From: JANSWP01 sp041941305
GTDB taxonomy: Bacteria; Bacteroidota; Bacteroidia; Chitinophagales; Saprospiraceae
Assembly: GCA_041941305.1 (NCBI GenBank)
Contig: JBGTQJ010000079.1
Location: 1-36,770, forward strand
DNA length: 36,770 bases
Direction: 5' to 3'
Below are positions 22,801 through 27,431 of the stretch, one piece after another. How positions within the stretch are numbered: position 1 is the first letter of the stretch; every line of letters starts with the position of its first letter. The position numbers and the translations under genes were made by a program. The notes beneath the pieces are model-generated. The model did no database searches. It was not told where the DNA came from and saw nothing but the letters and a program-made list of their open reading frames with translations.

Positions 22801-25800
22801 TTCAAATTTTGTCGATGGAGGCGCTTCTGTCTCTGGTATTTGTGATGAATTAGGTGGAGTAATTGCTGAAGCGGGGCCTAATAAAAAACTAACTTGCATA
22901 GTTGGAACTGTACAAATAGATGCAAGTGGTTCTTCAAGCGGAGTTACTTATTCCTGGACTGGCCCAGGTACATTTACCAGTACTCAACAAAATCCAACTG
23001 TTGATTCTTCAGGATTATACAACCTGACTGTAACAAGTGCATCCGGATGTAGCGCCACAGACTATGTAAAAGTAGAGGAAGATCTAAATCCTCCAACTGC
23101 TGATGTCGGGTCTCAAAAATTAATCACTTGTGATTCTAGCTCTGTTAAACTACAACCAACAGCTCCTGTCACAGGATTGACATATACCTGGACTGGGCCA
23201 AATAGCTTTAGTTCCAATACATTAAACCCATCTATTTCTTCGGCAGGTACTTATACATTTACAGTTACAGACTCCTCAAATGGTTGCACTGCTTCTGATG
23301 ATGTAGTCATTTTGGAAGAAAAGACAATACCTATTGCAGATGCTGGCAACGATTTGGATTTGAGCTGTAATGTTTCATCTGTTATCCTCGATGGTAATGG
23401 CTCTGATGCAGGGATGGAATATAACTGGACGGGACCTGGCAATTTTACTGCTTCAGAACAAAGCCCGACTGTGAAAACACCGGGTGCTTATACCATTAGT
23501 GTTCGCCATCCGGTCAGTGGATGTACAGGGACAGACCAGGTGATTGTGAATGATTTGACCACGGCGCCAATTGCTTCAGCAGGCTCAGATGTGACCATTG
23601 ATTGGGGGGCAAATAGAACTCTGGGAAATACTGCGCAAAGCAATCACGTTTACTCATGGAGTCCTTCAACTGATCTGAGCGATGCTTCTATAGCCCAGCC
23701 TGTTGCCAATCCCACCAAAACAACGGTCTATACCTTATCAGTGACCAATACCGCTACAGGATGCACAGCGACGGATACTATTCAAGTTTCAGTACGACAA
23801 CCAGCTCAGGTTTTGTGGTCTCCAATAAGCATTACTTCGGCTTCAAGTGTCACTGGAAGTGTTGCAGGTACGTCCGGATTTATTGGAGGCAGTATGGACT
23901 TTGGCAACCAGGTATTGAATAAGGCTGGTAATCAAAAGTCCTTAAAGATTTGGAATACGGCTGGCTCCGGAGCTATGCCATTGACGGTCACGCTGCCAGC
24001 ATTTCCGGAGGGGTACACCGCTAGTTTAAGCCCTTCCAATGGTTTGGTGCAGCCTGGTCAAAGTGTCACCTTGCAGGTTGCTTTCCAGCCTGATCAATTG
24101 GGATATTCTCTCGAAAATGTGGATTTGGGGCTATTGGGTGCAGGGGCAGTGACCAAATTGTCGATATCGTTGTCCGGAAATGGAGTTGCTCCACCAGCTC
24201 AGGTAAAAGCAACTGCTGGTAATGCGAGCAATGCTGGTGCTGCATCTATAAACAGCCTTGCTTTTAGTGAAGTGTTGTGGATTTCTGATAAAACTATGAC
24301 AGCAAAAATCTGGAATAATGCGCCGGAATCCTATGCAAAAGAACTTGAGATTAGTCTTCCGAATGATATACCCTACCATTATAAAGTCAGTCTTGAACCT
24401 TCCACCGGCAAGGTTTCTCCAGGGCAAAGTGCAACCTTAACTGTCAAATTTGACCCGGAGGATGAAGGCAATTATAATTACAACCTAAAACTTGAACTGG
24501 AAGGAACGAATGGAGTCAAGGAATTGCCTATTGCTCTGTCCGGCAAAGGTGTTGGTCCGGAAGTCGCCACTGCCCTTCATTTTGACGGTGTGGATGACTA
24601 TGTAGATATCGGAGATCCCGGATTGGGTTCCAATCCAAATGCGACGATCGAATTTTGGATTAATCCTGAAAACCTCAGTGCCTCAGATATGCGGCTCATG
24701 GGCAATTTGACAGGAAGTTCCAGTCCTGCTTTTTGTCTTGGATTTTCAAATGGCAAGATAAAGGTATGGGGACAGCAGTGGTGGGAGATTACCAGCTCTG
24801 CCTTACCAAAGGATAAGTGGACTCATATTGCTCTGACTTTTGACGGAACAAGTATTACAGGATATTTTAATGGAACAGCTCAATTGACCAGGAACACATC
24901 GACTAATTTTACTCAGTTGGGCTTGGGTGCCAAGTTTTTGAAAAATTGGGGACAGCAATTCCAGGGCAAAATTGACGAATTGCGCATTTGGAACCGAACT
25001 TTGACAGAGGATGAAATTCAACATTATAAGGATTGTCCTTTATCTGGTACAGAAACTGGTTTGGTAGGTTACTGGTCTTTCAATCAGGGATTTGCAGGTT
25101 TTAACAATAGTGGTGAGGCAATACTTAAAAATGAAATCCAAAACGGAAGTGCCGGAACCCTAACCAATTTTGGTCTCAATGGCACTCAATCGAATTGGGT
25201 ATCGGGAAGTCCAGTATCCGGCAATTCTTGTCCGGTTTATTTACCTCCTGCCCAAATAGCTGTTACAGATTCAGAAAGTGAAATGACAGCTTCTGCTATT
25301 GGAGTACTCAATTTTGAAAGCGAAAAGGTTGGAGTGGGCAAATCGCTTGCCTTAAAAATCTGGAATTCAGCTCCTTTGGGAGCTAAGAATTTAAATTGGT
25401 CGGCAGGCACCAATTCCGGGGATTACTCCCTAAGCCAATCCAGTGGAAGTATTGCTCCGCAACAATCAGTTGATTTGACCGTCACTTTTAAGCCAACTTC
25501 CACTGGAAATCGAAATTCAACCTTATCCATCAATGGTGCAGGAAAAACAGTGATTGTCGAATTAAACGGAGAAGGCATTCAGACGGTAATGGCGAGTACC
25601 TTACATTTCGATGGAGTTGATGATTATATCAATCTGGGTGATCCTGGATTGGGTTCCAATCCCAATGCGACGATCGAATTTTGGATTCGTCCTGAAGACC
25701 TGAGTGTCTCTGATATGCGGATCATGGGCAATTTGACAGGAACTTCCAGCCCTGCCTTTGGATTGGGCTTTTCAAATGGAAAAATAAAAGTATGGGGGCA

Positions 25801-27199
25801 ACAATGGTGGGAAATCACCAGTTCCGCATTACCTAAAGACCAGTGGACTCATATCGCGATAGCTTATGATGGCAATAAAATTACGGGATACTTCAATGGA
25901 GAGCCACAACTTACCAGGTCTACTTCCACCAATTTTACACAAATAGGACTAGGCGGCAAGTTTTTGAATCAATGGGGGAAAAATTTTAAGGGAAAGATCG
26001 ATGAATTCCGTATTTGGAAACGGACTTTATCAGAGGATGAAATTAAGCACTATAGGGATTGTGCTCTAACTGGAAAGGAAGCTGGTCTTGCAGCCTACTG
26101 GAACTTCAACCAGGGTTATGAAAATGCCGATAATAGTTCATTGACAAAAGCAGCAAGTGGACTTTCTTCAGGTGGCGCTGATGGCACTCTTTTCGGTTTC
26201 GCCTTGAATAAGGAGATTTCAAACTGGACAGGAGGAAGTCCTGTAATGGAAACGAGCTGTTCCGTTTATGTTCCTAAAAGAGAACCATACAGTGGTACGC
26301 CCATCGCACTCCCTGGCAAACTGGAATTTGAGAATTATGACAAAGGCGGAGAAGGCATCACTTATCACGATAATGAACTTGCCAATTATGGTGGTCAATA
26401 CAGGCAAGATGGAGTGGACATCGAATCCAACGGTTCAAGAGTAAACATAGGCTATCTCGACGTTGGGGAATGGTTGGAATATACCGTGAATGTTTCAGAA
26501 GCTGGAACCTATTTACTGGATATCAGATATGCCAATCCTGGTCAGCAACCCAAGCTGAAATTCCTGCTTGATGGCAGTGAATTGGCAGAGGTGAGCGGCT
26601 TCCAGAGTACGGGAGCATGGGGAACTTATACCACCGGTTCATTTGGAGAATTTGATCTGCCGGCAGGTAATCATATTTTGAGGCTGGAAATTATACAGGC
26701 AGGCATCAACCTGGATTATTTGGAAGTTAAAGAGAAGCCTCTGCGTGAGCCTTACAGTGGCTCTCCCATCGCCATTCCCGGCAAACTGGAATTTGAGAAT
26801 TATGACAAAGGCGGAGAAGGCATCACCTATCACGATAATGAGGTTGCCAATTATGGCGGTCAATACAGGCAAGATGGCGTGGACATCGAATCCAATGGTT
26901 CAAGAGTGAACCTAGGCTATCTCAACATAGGAGAATGGTTGGAATATACCGTGAATGTTTCAGAAGCTGGTACTTATTTACTGGATATCAGATATGCGAA
27001 TCCTGGTCAGCAACCCAAGCTGAAATTCCTGCTTGATGGGGTCGCATTGACCGAGGTGAGCAATTTTCAAAACACAGGAGGCTGGGGCAATTATACCACT
27101 GGCACAATGGGAGAAGTCGCACTACCGGCAGGAAACCATATTTTAAGAATGGAAATTTTGCAGGCGGGCATCAACCTGGATTATTTGGAAATCAAATAG
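7838..27199 (+). CDS. Giant secreted multidomain surface protein (6,453 aa) ending in CBM6 modules
   Basis: Residues 1-20 are a signal peptide (cleavage AIA-QQ). The rest, approximately: 22-290, an Ig-like N-terminal module (VYPVQLNG, LLEPGKNYAWRVQA); 290-1540, beta-rich repeats with a recurring GGWRYS motif; 1540-1588, a Ser/Pro/Gly linker; 1588-2215, a Gly-rich beta region with HGGGGGFYYNM and GINGWYLQGQVWAY; 2220-3110, Ig-like segments; 3116-3268, CBM6-like; 3285-3551, a choice-of-anchor-D domain interrupted by F5/8C; 3553-4786, about ten more anchor-D domains; 4788-5008, LamG; 5008-5325, four PKD/Ig-like repeats; 5327-6146, anchor-D and LamG alternating; 6148-6453, two CBM6. Residues 1-3000 match my memory of very large uncharacterised Bacteroidota proteins (some carry the name TANFOR domain). 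There is no T9SS sorting domain at the end. LamG, F5/8C and CBM6 point to glycan or surface binding, so adhesion is the likeliest role; no enzyme domain was seen. Confidence 0.9.
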   Translation: MYSRLLLSITLISLNVLAIAQQVYPVQLNGILIPPHSLDLSVYAQERTQDLSFNAILNDPVEPFREVRLRLSVVNNGQELYVTDPNLAVPTIQLNQFQMETFNGFALQPYLSPFSLIGANGGQGSLVVPEGINDICLEVIDIQRNVPISRKACRSGIFNLNQPPQLLLPSCGEQMEFPETQNLLFNWTPMHLGSGNSPGAVEYTFELVELLPGIMDPNDGFENALQVYQTTVMTPSFLYTQAEPLLEPGKNYAWRVQARSLIHPTSMLFSNEGYSQVCTFSYSKEGDGTNSDDEEDQRAIPQGCEVFSTDFGSVNGTGASSIPLVEGDIVKLGYFDLEVLDANPGGEGMTGTGFITVPMLKSKVQVNFTNLRVKQSMRAYGMGDVSAIVETDYYLDPSLMVPGNIENMVTAEYIEDISKYFENGIGQNKLISQFDAADPKVVSLPVGMDRELNGEAQPLVTITALRFTERNAYMTAISYTRMEDGSYMRYAGVDIEITPNGLKSNSMLAMLDGELNIPLTGIFQMNVEGGNSGSGMTVDCQGFKDFDLHMEVQISEEIMVQEGNGQAIVFGLQSGTNDPAKYLGGIEDFDAFVIPNLPDFRFKMGGGQLDLNQEQKIALQDNGLFAPANDNGWKGLYLENVNVDLPAAYDFSGNGTSINLGPNSMFVTEEGVFGQFQKANLIGFDEGSIGGWRYSVDTLQLNLEASETVGTTLAGRIQVPLLDDPFDYKGNLNINSSITVLDVNPSPGKRKMSLWNGEFDVASTTRVGAQLKDMGEQGRQFFSDASLTGKINIQFDSSQFNEGLAGNKGLIKARIFQILGQPRALDFSLENLQINELNIDPYYLPEERYVLGGFEKEGSKLSIGGKSLEVGTVEIKYSPKGADDKEELGFDIIVLDGNNQLQFTFWAVLDDTGVFVFDRIEVETEEVNCNCTSFNEFNFDPSGLGDMLERYYDQYYDLPSYDQAVGSLASIDKETNLAEDGNWRENYKDAVMEYLWGTLENTFPVDGNAIVIPFLNNQKLQFEDVPGKKRGRKANVALTFPAIDAHTSKQDPVVQLPIDISKKLSQLAITGSIPSNARLLITGFELASGNNQAKIEFTYLEKIKEKYLEFKSKPGEWPTANYNSVALGDMRLYLQDSAHVEIDKGFKIAYLSVDPSTPMAQNSYVHLTCNGFKNHHVQGEYHVPYDSQKSDSRKLNYYNYTDNTSKQLKVAFIIITDGTKAKKSLTQFIAPVLKTNEQGDVFNMVMEGQEGLVFNFGSSHEAYFDCNALTDDGHLPSSYSRHSGSPGIFKGLIFKRMQLHLRGLYSDNQNGRLQIPCADFVFDQNFGLEGEVDVKNSVPWSSNALMGGWRYSLEKFNFKFVNNMSEGLIELRGKINIPILKADQTVPYYGKLSYKKDGAGSGNSGEFEPSMEIELGDGSTFYQSQSIDNAYELEYMPGVFLFFDHKSSVLTMDYDNGEFEPGCDLSGTATIMLHKDLATGVHGSIDLLARSGINFSLPGLTFANLKLNDPGIETNCKGTQTVGGIKSIHFGTWGLSKGGVEQPESSSSSSPSPSPSSGSGTDTGGLGGASSGAANAPKNSNSKFTSLKSKVATGFQNFPISVGTPTFRCTNADEYKFEIPIAVNLMPESQDKDDGGVTKMDKASSDRILGGASTSTAKGGTKKKSKTAGIKAETQLGFYFRKDAQTRKLTYKSMTLDALSIEAAYGPVTLTGKLAILKNEGQANAKWGEGFKAKLEIAIEGMKKGGVAIKALTQFASTNYGRTDGGSYRYFFADLEVLSETGILLTAVPPIRLHGGGGGFYYNMSKKPPNEDYYDEVAVDKNKKQTEDVNVANIIAPSIANDPDMAPGVSLSGFQYEPADQSYGGYIMGVFSIVNPQAVAVDGAVGFQISKNSAGKLAFHKLFIKSSIYVSPETIIKRKESSTVFTGDIEMDFIGKILTGSFGAKVDYQQPQKPLPAIRTLTMDPSTAKGSFYFKFRDNSSSWEVEKWNIMAGRSAPGQRMLGVFNQIAPIPVKDLNIEAYLQAGQEIDPMPSINDLIPEWNSDKKAQSRYFDPASHKKPGFAMGMAFKFPKKDFSFLMFEAGIEAGMGFDMLFTKYDKVAPYICEGKPVGINGWYLQGQVWAYLNANLSMNYSLPFKSGKISIFDVRVGAFLQAKFPHPSQLKGAIKGKYSVLGGLIKGNVNFKFEVNDGKVACLNAINSAGLGPLSGIKVVSENYPDNKDSDIPIFVEPKLVFSMPIGRDLEFEDIDDLGETKYLRFRSEMEYFRLKKGGIIINTQIIQDDYYSMRLKTNELLEPQTVYTFEYKIKWKEQINGNWVDVQGGVETETIQFTTGNMPDKIVAGLLDYHAPGLGQRYWHKGYAQPKLVFKQGDHQRLFPASQNVTHQGKQIPITFDYIIRLTEFHNGTQSNQVDFPLSDYPGLETFETTVRKVKSVGTKFWLPFFETVKGPSVVVGFEGLDDHIKADRFYRLQVIRLPILPKTETTQVEKNVSTETGQDATTVNIAVNRLAGATDALAAQHFKILYDYYFASSKFNHLHDKLAAVNKKWQPSSLERKNDIGHEVDAKLNQSLQWARPFKDDYWVFEPSGTEGFDKYDLTRIQLNMGEPSYNQPFFVEQAFYGPNSAANFVKTDAIFDFSGFLSPFSGASTNAKEYWQAVIRKYQTVPNWHYHFNLIDNQYNALTANEITNKSVSPSFTGQRVKDGAEGNVFASPVNFSMVYHDVRSRILGHQMSFMDFMAYNNRGNSQTYSMGNSIFRRFATGKEQKATYPDADWYGVFKSDAQVRNYEANYSGNISLFFPKLNKWQDMDQKVNRSMYPLQEITLQGRSRDISQPGQSSTAGVTYTSHIPNLEIIDVNTKSGAWDLSFTPIEINDFPVDYYFQDLVIYRGTQKLIHWDGAAREFDLYLNGNRSIQYNVSFPAPNTDLRDHFVTQQGWKMPKDGTYTVLLRYWNGEQGTSTHTAKEYTASGQRSIQPGDNRFTREGVLRFKRDIGNNPRMLTIIANGTGTMPDYILLRDANLRPLWHLNSSNGTTYYHSEKDYSTKPFKLSWYKGASGDVQANMVELETNQEYHIYVAKGNQTSYLKLDKAFWNQKYGKTVLLYNNAVPFTWQTAPALKPYNGAPIAIPGTIKFNQFGLGGNGIAYFDKTPYTGTTSKTRPGESVDIHNQYKSVLLDPGERLDFIVNVTKKDKYNFVLDYYCSQSTELLFELSGGMLPDTFSVIPVGHSVDLFNEIELPQGQYTLKVFSKGTNPTSGILLGNLFVRKSVPAIAVKAANNSKTAIANNAAYAIKASDYQNFGQVPFKEDNIKKFLIHNPGTGSLKFKTKNLLYTNVAQGKPASTHSVMGGGVASRAVDGNTSGVWEKNEVMLTNMQQGSWLTIDLQNTYELKEIIIYNRTGSYTDCFGKYYVMVGNSPFPATTDVNQSLGIAHWKTPVRNDNNKVNWKIPLPSGTKGRYVRVQLANDYYNYLTMAEIMVLGRPAEANSFTVSGSNAADFSIVSAPSLIEPGKTGEISINCNSGIIGARTAVVNIKSNAPSTPTWSFPVKAELVGPRMKVTGAGNSFPTSNDSLLNIGDIGAYAHLNFNNVLVKTSSKKSYKVSNWGLGKLGITRVYLTGQDLGDFSILRDVTGEVGYSGLSGTIDPIIEVELNAKTAGTKRAVVNILSDDPANPHFAFPLKAVVIAPEIDIPLYSWSTNFGTLNKGEEKKHTFSLINLEGTYPLILGDSLVEIVGSDEFIVTKQPPKTIPPGPGFSHTFDIVFRPKSPGTKNATIQIENNDPDENPFILPITGVCEIVDLEVYGNGKLINNGDLSPKTANLTDFGAVPQNAETTKTFNLRNTGSVPVHIHSISVEGIKSFTIPQKPSAPIKPGGSQSFTIRHIWHSITQNPQVVNIRVSYSKSGGAKNYEHRFAVQAKVDFMKIAVSVQGGKSEELTPQRQFYTPKYVDMDFGNLSAGTTHTKNITIHNLGKIPVKIDNITYNPPQNFWHETTSFSPIPPGGSITLPIKAKGTWGTGLGAQSKSFNINCHGISYGFSVKANYNSPEIQFKDESTGVYKNYYDVGVVDFGFHNIDSTVKKSFRIVNKGSVPLILPDNPPINIEGAQAGDFRVSIPPASTIPPKSYTSFEIQFSPTDEGKRSAYMTLFGNALQFYMQGFGPSAIIGVEYQTGYGINTKYGINYGAVPTGSKAKTFVIRNKGNKPLILAGNPKVRTSGANPASFKIIKQPVSPIAPGSTATFTVEFTKLTSSNMEEATVSIQSNDNNTSNFSFPVKGIAVPPDCKLFTKKISYEQAYHSGLVYGTMAIGDYLHDTLIINNRGKGTLEIYNITHGDLIEMPNKPTGTILLEEGDSVQIGFKFTHQEGSSLTYSKFITLVTNDYMMWNGELNGDGQQTIGFVSSTGKPKIRLRVEGTDYANPQEIYSPFHMGYNVDPNIGAKKSFSIFVSWMNAPVRLDENSPIKITGAHPYDFKVSKFPANRISYEDMDTDKARFEIQFTPTAGGTRNATVEIRSNDQDNPTFSFDITGEGKYVNYVKRVEIYGNNQLMTNLSVPSLQHRTDFGSVILGDTIIREYKIKNIGNAVIKKDSYQNALFIGSSDWSWPYLASTIPGDLQLNKPIEYIVPGDSIRLKVAFIARQLGESTNSISVGETNNPSNIIDFALKANVVNPNAVAKITAADATTFTSSAIKSHNFGEKVPGTGAVTKTFKLWNAKPANPSNANLVVRLPKIIPSGFKLSLSDTTIYAGQSVDLVASFEPKQNRDFFEIIPIKLHGSTQPILDLVLEGKGVPPPPAEALAFDGVDDKLILNTPWQALGGVNQFSEFTLSFWMKPETPKSGIVLVDSGTEMIMATNGDLSAFRINTGVNLLDNQWHHLAWVQDVNNIHCYVDGRKVASTTPQHIPGSLVFGNRRYFQFYKGLLDEVSIWSAALDETKIKKLMTCSPDSSDCSLVAYYDFAQGKSAHDNSSVTNLLDRSANGHDIPFASSPFALTGSTSNFVDGGASVSGICDELGGVIAEAGPNKKLTCIVGTVQIDASGSSSGVTYSWTGPGTFTSTQQNPTVDSSGLYNLTVTSASGCSATDYVKVEEDLNPPTADVGSQKLITCDSSSVKLQPTAPVTGLTYTWTGPNSFSSNTLNPSISSAGTYTFTVTDSSNGCTASDDVVILEEKTIPIADAGNDLDLSCNVSSVILDGNGSDAGMEYNWTGPGNFTASEQSPTVKTPGAYTISVRHPVSGCTGTDQVIVNDLTTAPIASAGSDVTIDWGANRTLGNTAQSNHVYSWSPSTDLSDASIAQPVANPTKTTVYTLSVTNTATGCTATDTIQVSVRQPAQVLWSPISITSASSVTGSVAGTSGFIGGSMDFGNQVLNKAGNQKSLKIWNTAGSGAMPLTVTLPAFPEGYTASLSPSNGLVQPGQSVTLQVAFQPDQLGYSLENVDLGLLGAGAVTKLSISLSGNGVAPPAQVKATAGNASNAGAASINSLAFSEVLWISDKTMTAKIWNNAPESYAKELEISLPNDIPYHYKVSLEPSTGKVSPGQSATLTVKFDPEDEGNYNYNLKLELEGTNGVKELPIALSGKGVGPEVATALHFDGVDDYVDIGDPGLGSNPNATIEFWINPENLSASDMRLMGNLTGSSSPAFCLGFSNGKIKVWGQQWWEITSSALPKDKWTHIALTFDGTSITGYFNGTAQLTRNTSTNFTQLGLGAKFLKNWGQQFQGKIDELRIWNRTLTEDEIQHYKDCPLSGTETGLVGYWSFNQGFAGFNNSGEAILKNEIQNGSAGTLTNFGLNGTQSNWVSGSPVSGNSCPVYLPPAQIAVTDSESEMTASAIGVLNFESEKVGVGKSLALKIWNSAPLGAKNLNWSAGTNSGDYSLSQSSGSIAPQQSVDLTVTFKPTSTGNRNSTLSINGAGKTVIVELNGEGIQTVMASTLHFDGVDDYINLGDPGLGSNPNATIEFWIRPEDLSVSDMRIMGNLTGTSSPAFGLGFSNGKIKVWGQQWWEITSSALPKDQWTHIAIAYDGNKITGYFNGEPQLTRSTSTNFTQIGLGGKFLNQWGKNFKGKIDEFRIWKRTLSEDEIKHYRDCALTGKEAGLAAYWNFNQGYENADNSSLTKAASGLSSGGADGTLFGFALNKEISNWTGGSPVMETSCSVYVPKREPYSGTPIALPGKLEFENYDKGGEGITYHDNELANYGGQYRQDGVDIESNGSRVNIGYLDVGEWLEYTVNVSEAGTYLLDIRYANPGQQPKLKFLLDGSELAEVSGFQSTGAWGTYTTGSFGEFDLPAGNHILRLEIIQAGINLDYLEVKEKPLREPYSGSPIAIPGKLEFENYDKGGEGITYHDNEVANYGGQYRQDGVDIESNGSRVNLGYLNIGEWLEYTVNVSEAGTYLLDIRYANPGQQPKLKFLLDGVALTEVSNFQNTGGWGNYTTGTMGEVALPAGNHILRMEILQAGINLDYLEIK
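12470..12505 (+). repeat. In-frame hexamer microsatellite in the Ser/Pro linker
   Basis: Six exact 6-bp units, three TCAAGT then three CCAAGT, encode Ser-Ser and Ser-Pro dipeptides. Changes in copy number would lengthen or shorten the linker without shifting the frame. The linker separates the N-terminal beta-rich repeats from the Gly-rich central region. Confidence 0.8.
17185..17640 (+). other. Divergent CBM6-like module in the giant protein
   Basis: The segment begins YNGAPIAIPGTIKFNQFGLG and continues GGNGIAYFD, then GESVDIHN and LDPGERLDFIVNV. Its order of motifs is that of the two C-terminal CBM6 modules (PGKLEFENYDKGGEGITYHD, DGVDIE, VGEWLEYTVNV). It is clearly more diverged, and E-to-Q/N changes in the first strand may affect ligand or calcium binding. 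Confidence 0.65.
17690..22195 (+). repeat. Array of about eleven choice-of-anchor-D domains, the first split by an F5/8C domain
   Basis: Each unit of roughly 110-135 residues follows the pattern xFGxVpxG, then KTFxIxNxGxxPL, then GxxxxxFxI and IxPGxxxxFxxxFxPxxxGxRxAxVxIxSNDxxNPxFxFPxxG. These are Ig-fold (ASH/PapD-like) modules common in large bacterial surface proteins. The units are strongly diverged from one another in sequence, unlike the recent duplications further downstream. The first unit is interrupted at 17830-18280 by a discoidin-type F5/8C domain (NVAQGKPAST, AVDGNTSGVWE, GSWLTIDLQ, GRYVRVQL). Confidence 0.75.
24200..26275 (+). repeat. Tandem duplication of a choice-of-anchor-D plus LamG unit (342-codon offset)
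   Basis: Two LamG domains starting near 24561 and 25590, each preceded by a choice-of-anchor-D domain, are nearly superimposable. The sequence GGATTGGGTTCCAAT starts at 24620 and again at 25646, an offset of 1,026 bases. Long exact stretches such as GCGACGATCGAATTTTGGAT are shared, so the duplication is fairly recent. The LamG copies differ at a few positions that include a Cys in the first copy only (SPAFCLGF versus SPAFGLGF). Confidence 0.8.
26279..27196 (+). repeat. Two near-identical C-terminal CBM6 modules (155-codon tandem repeat)
   Basis: GGCAAACTGGAATTTGAG starts at 26315 and at 26780, an offset of 465 bases, and the DNA of the two copies is almost identical over most of the unit. 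Each encodes LEFENYDKGGEGITYHDNE, then YRQDGVDIE, VGEWLEYTVNVSEAGTYLLD or IGEWLEYTV, and AGINLDYLE, which is the carbohydrate-binding module family 6 pattern. The gene ends with the second copy. The pair is a candidate for recent duplication or gene conversion. Confidence 0.88.
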
Positions 27200-27237
27200 A
27201 AGCTCAAACCAGGTCTCTTTGCAGTAAGAAAATTCTC

Positions 27238-27327
27238 AGAAGGAGGTCCATTTTATTTTATGCCCGCATAAAATAAAATGGACCTCCTTCTATAAAATAA
27301 TTTTCGCCGGCGCAGAAGGCGTCGGCG
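27238..27327 (+). terminator. Two hairpins after the giant gene, one a perfect 25-bp stem
   Basis: Bases 27238-27262 pair perfectly with 27267-27291 (25 bp) around a CCCG loop. A second GC-rich hairpin follows: 27305-27313 with 27319-27327, nine pairs including one G-T, then CTTT. The position just after the giant gene and before the next operator fits a strong terminator that separates the two transcripts. Confidence 0.65.
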
Positions 27328-27353
27328 CTTTCAAGCCACCATTTTTAGAATTT

Positions 27354-27410
27354 GTCCATTCCATCACCCCAGATTGTCCAATCTGTCACCCCTTCCCCAA
27401 ACTAACTTTA
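27354..27410 (+). promoter_or_regulatory. Tandem direct-repeat operator and -7-like box, copy 2 (FnIII gene)
   Basis: GTCCATTCCATCACCCC (27354-27370) and GTCCAATCTGTCACCCC (27376-27392) are direct repeats 22 bp apart. After ten bases comes TAACTTTA (27403-27410). The start codon at 27432 is 21 bases further, leaving a leader of about 15 bases. This is the best-conserved of the three copies. Confidence 0.8.
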
Positions 27411-27431
27411 CACCATCTAAAACGATGGTAT

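Noticed and set aside
26740..27196. T9SS sorting domain at the end of the 6,453-aa protein
   Set aside because: The last 150 residues are a complete CBM6 module that duplicates the preceding one; no sorting-domain pattern (YPNPxxGxF, then GxYxVxV, then a basic tail) is present.
24200..27196. CRISPR-like array from repeated sequence
   Set aside because: Repeat units are hundreds of bases long, in frame and protein-coding; there are no short repeats with unique spacers anywhere in the window.
27238..27262. AAGGAGGT as a Shine-Dalgarno site for the FnIII gene
   Set aside because: It is about 190 bases upstream of the start, buried in a perfect stem and upstream of the promoter element.
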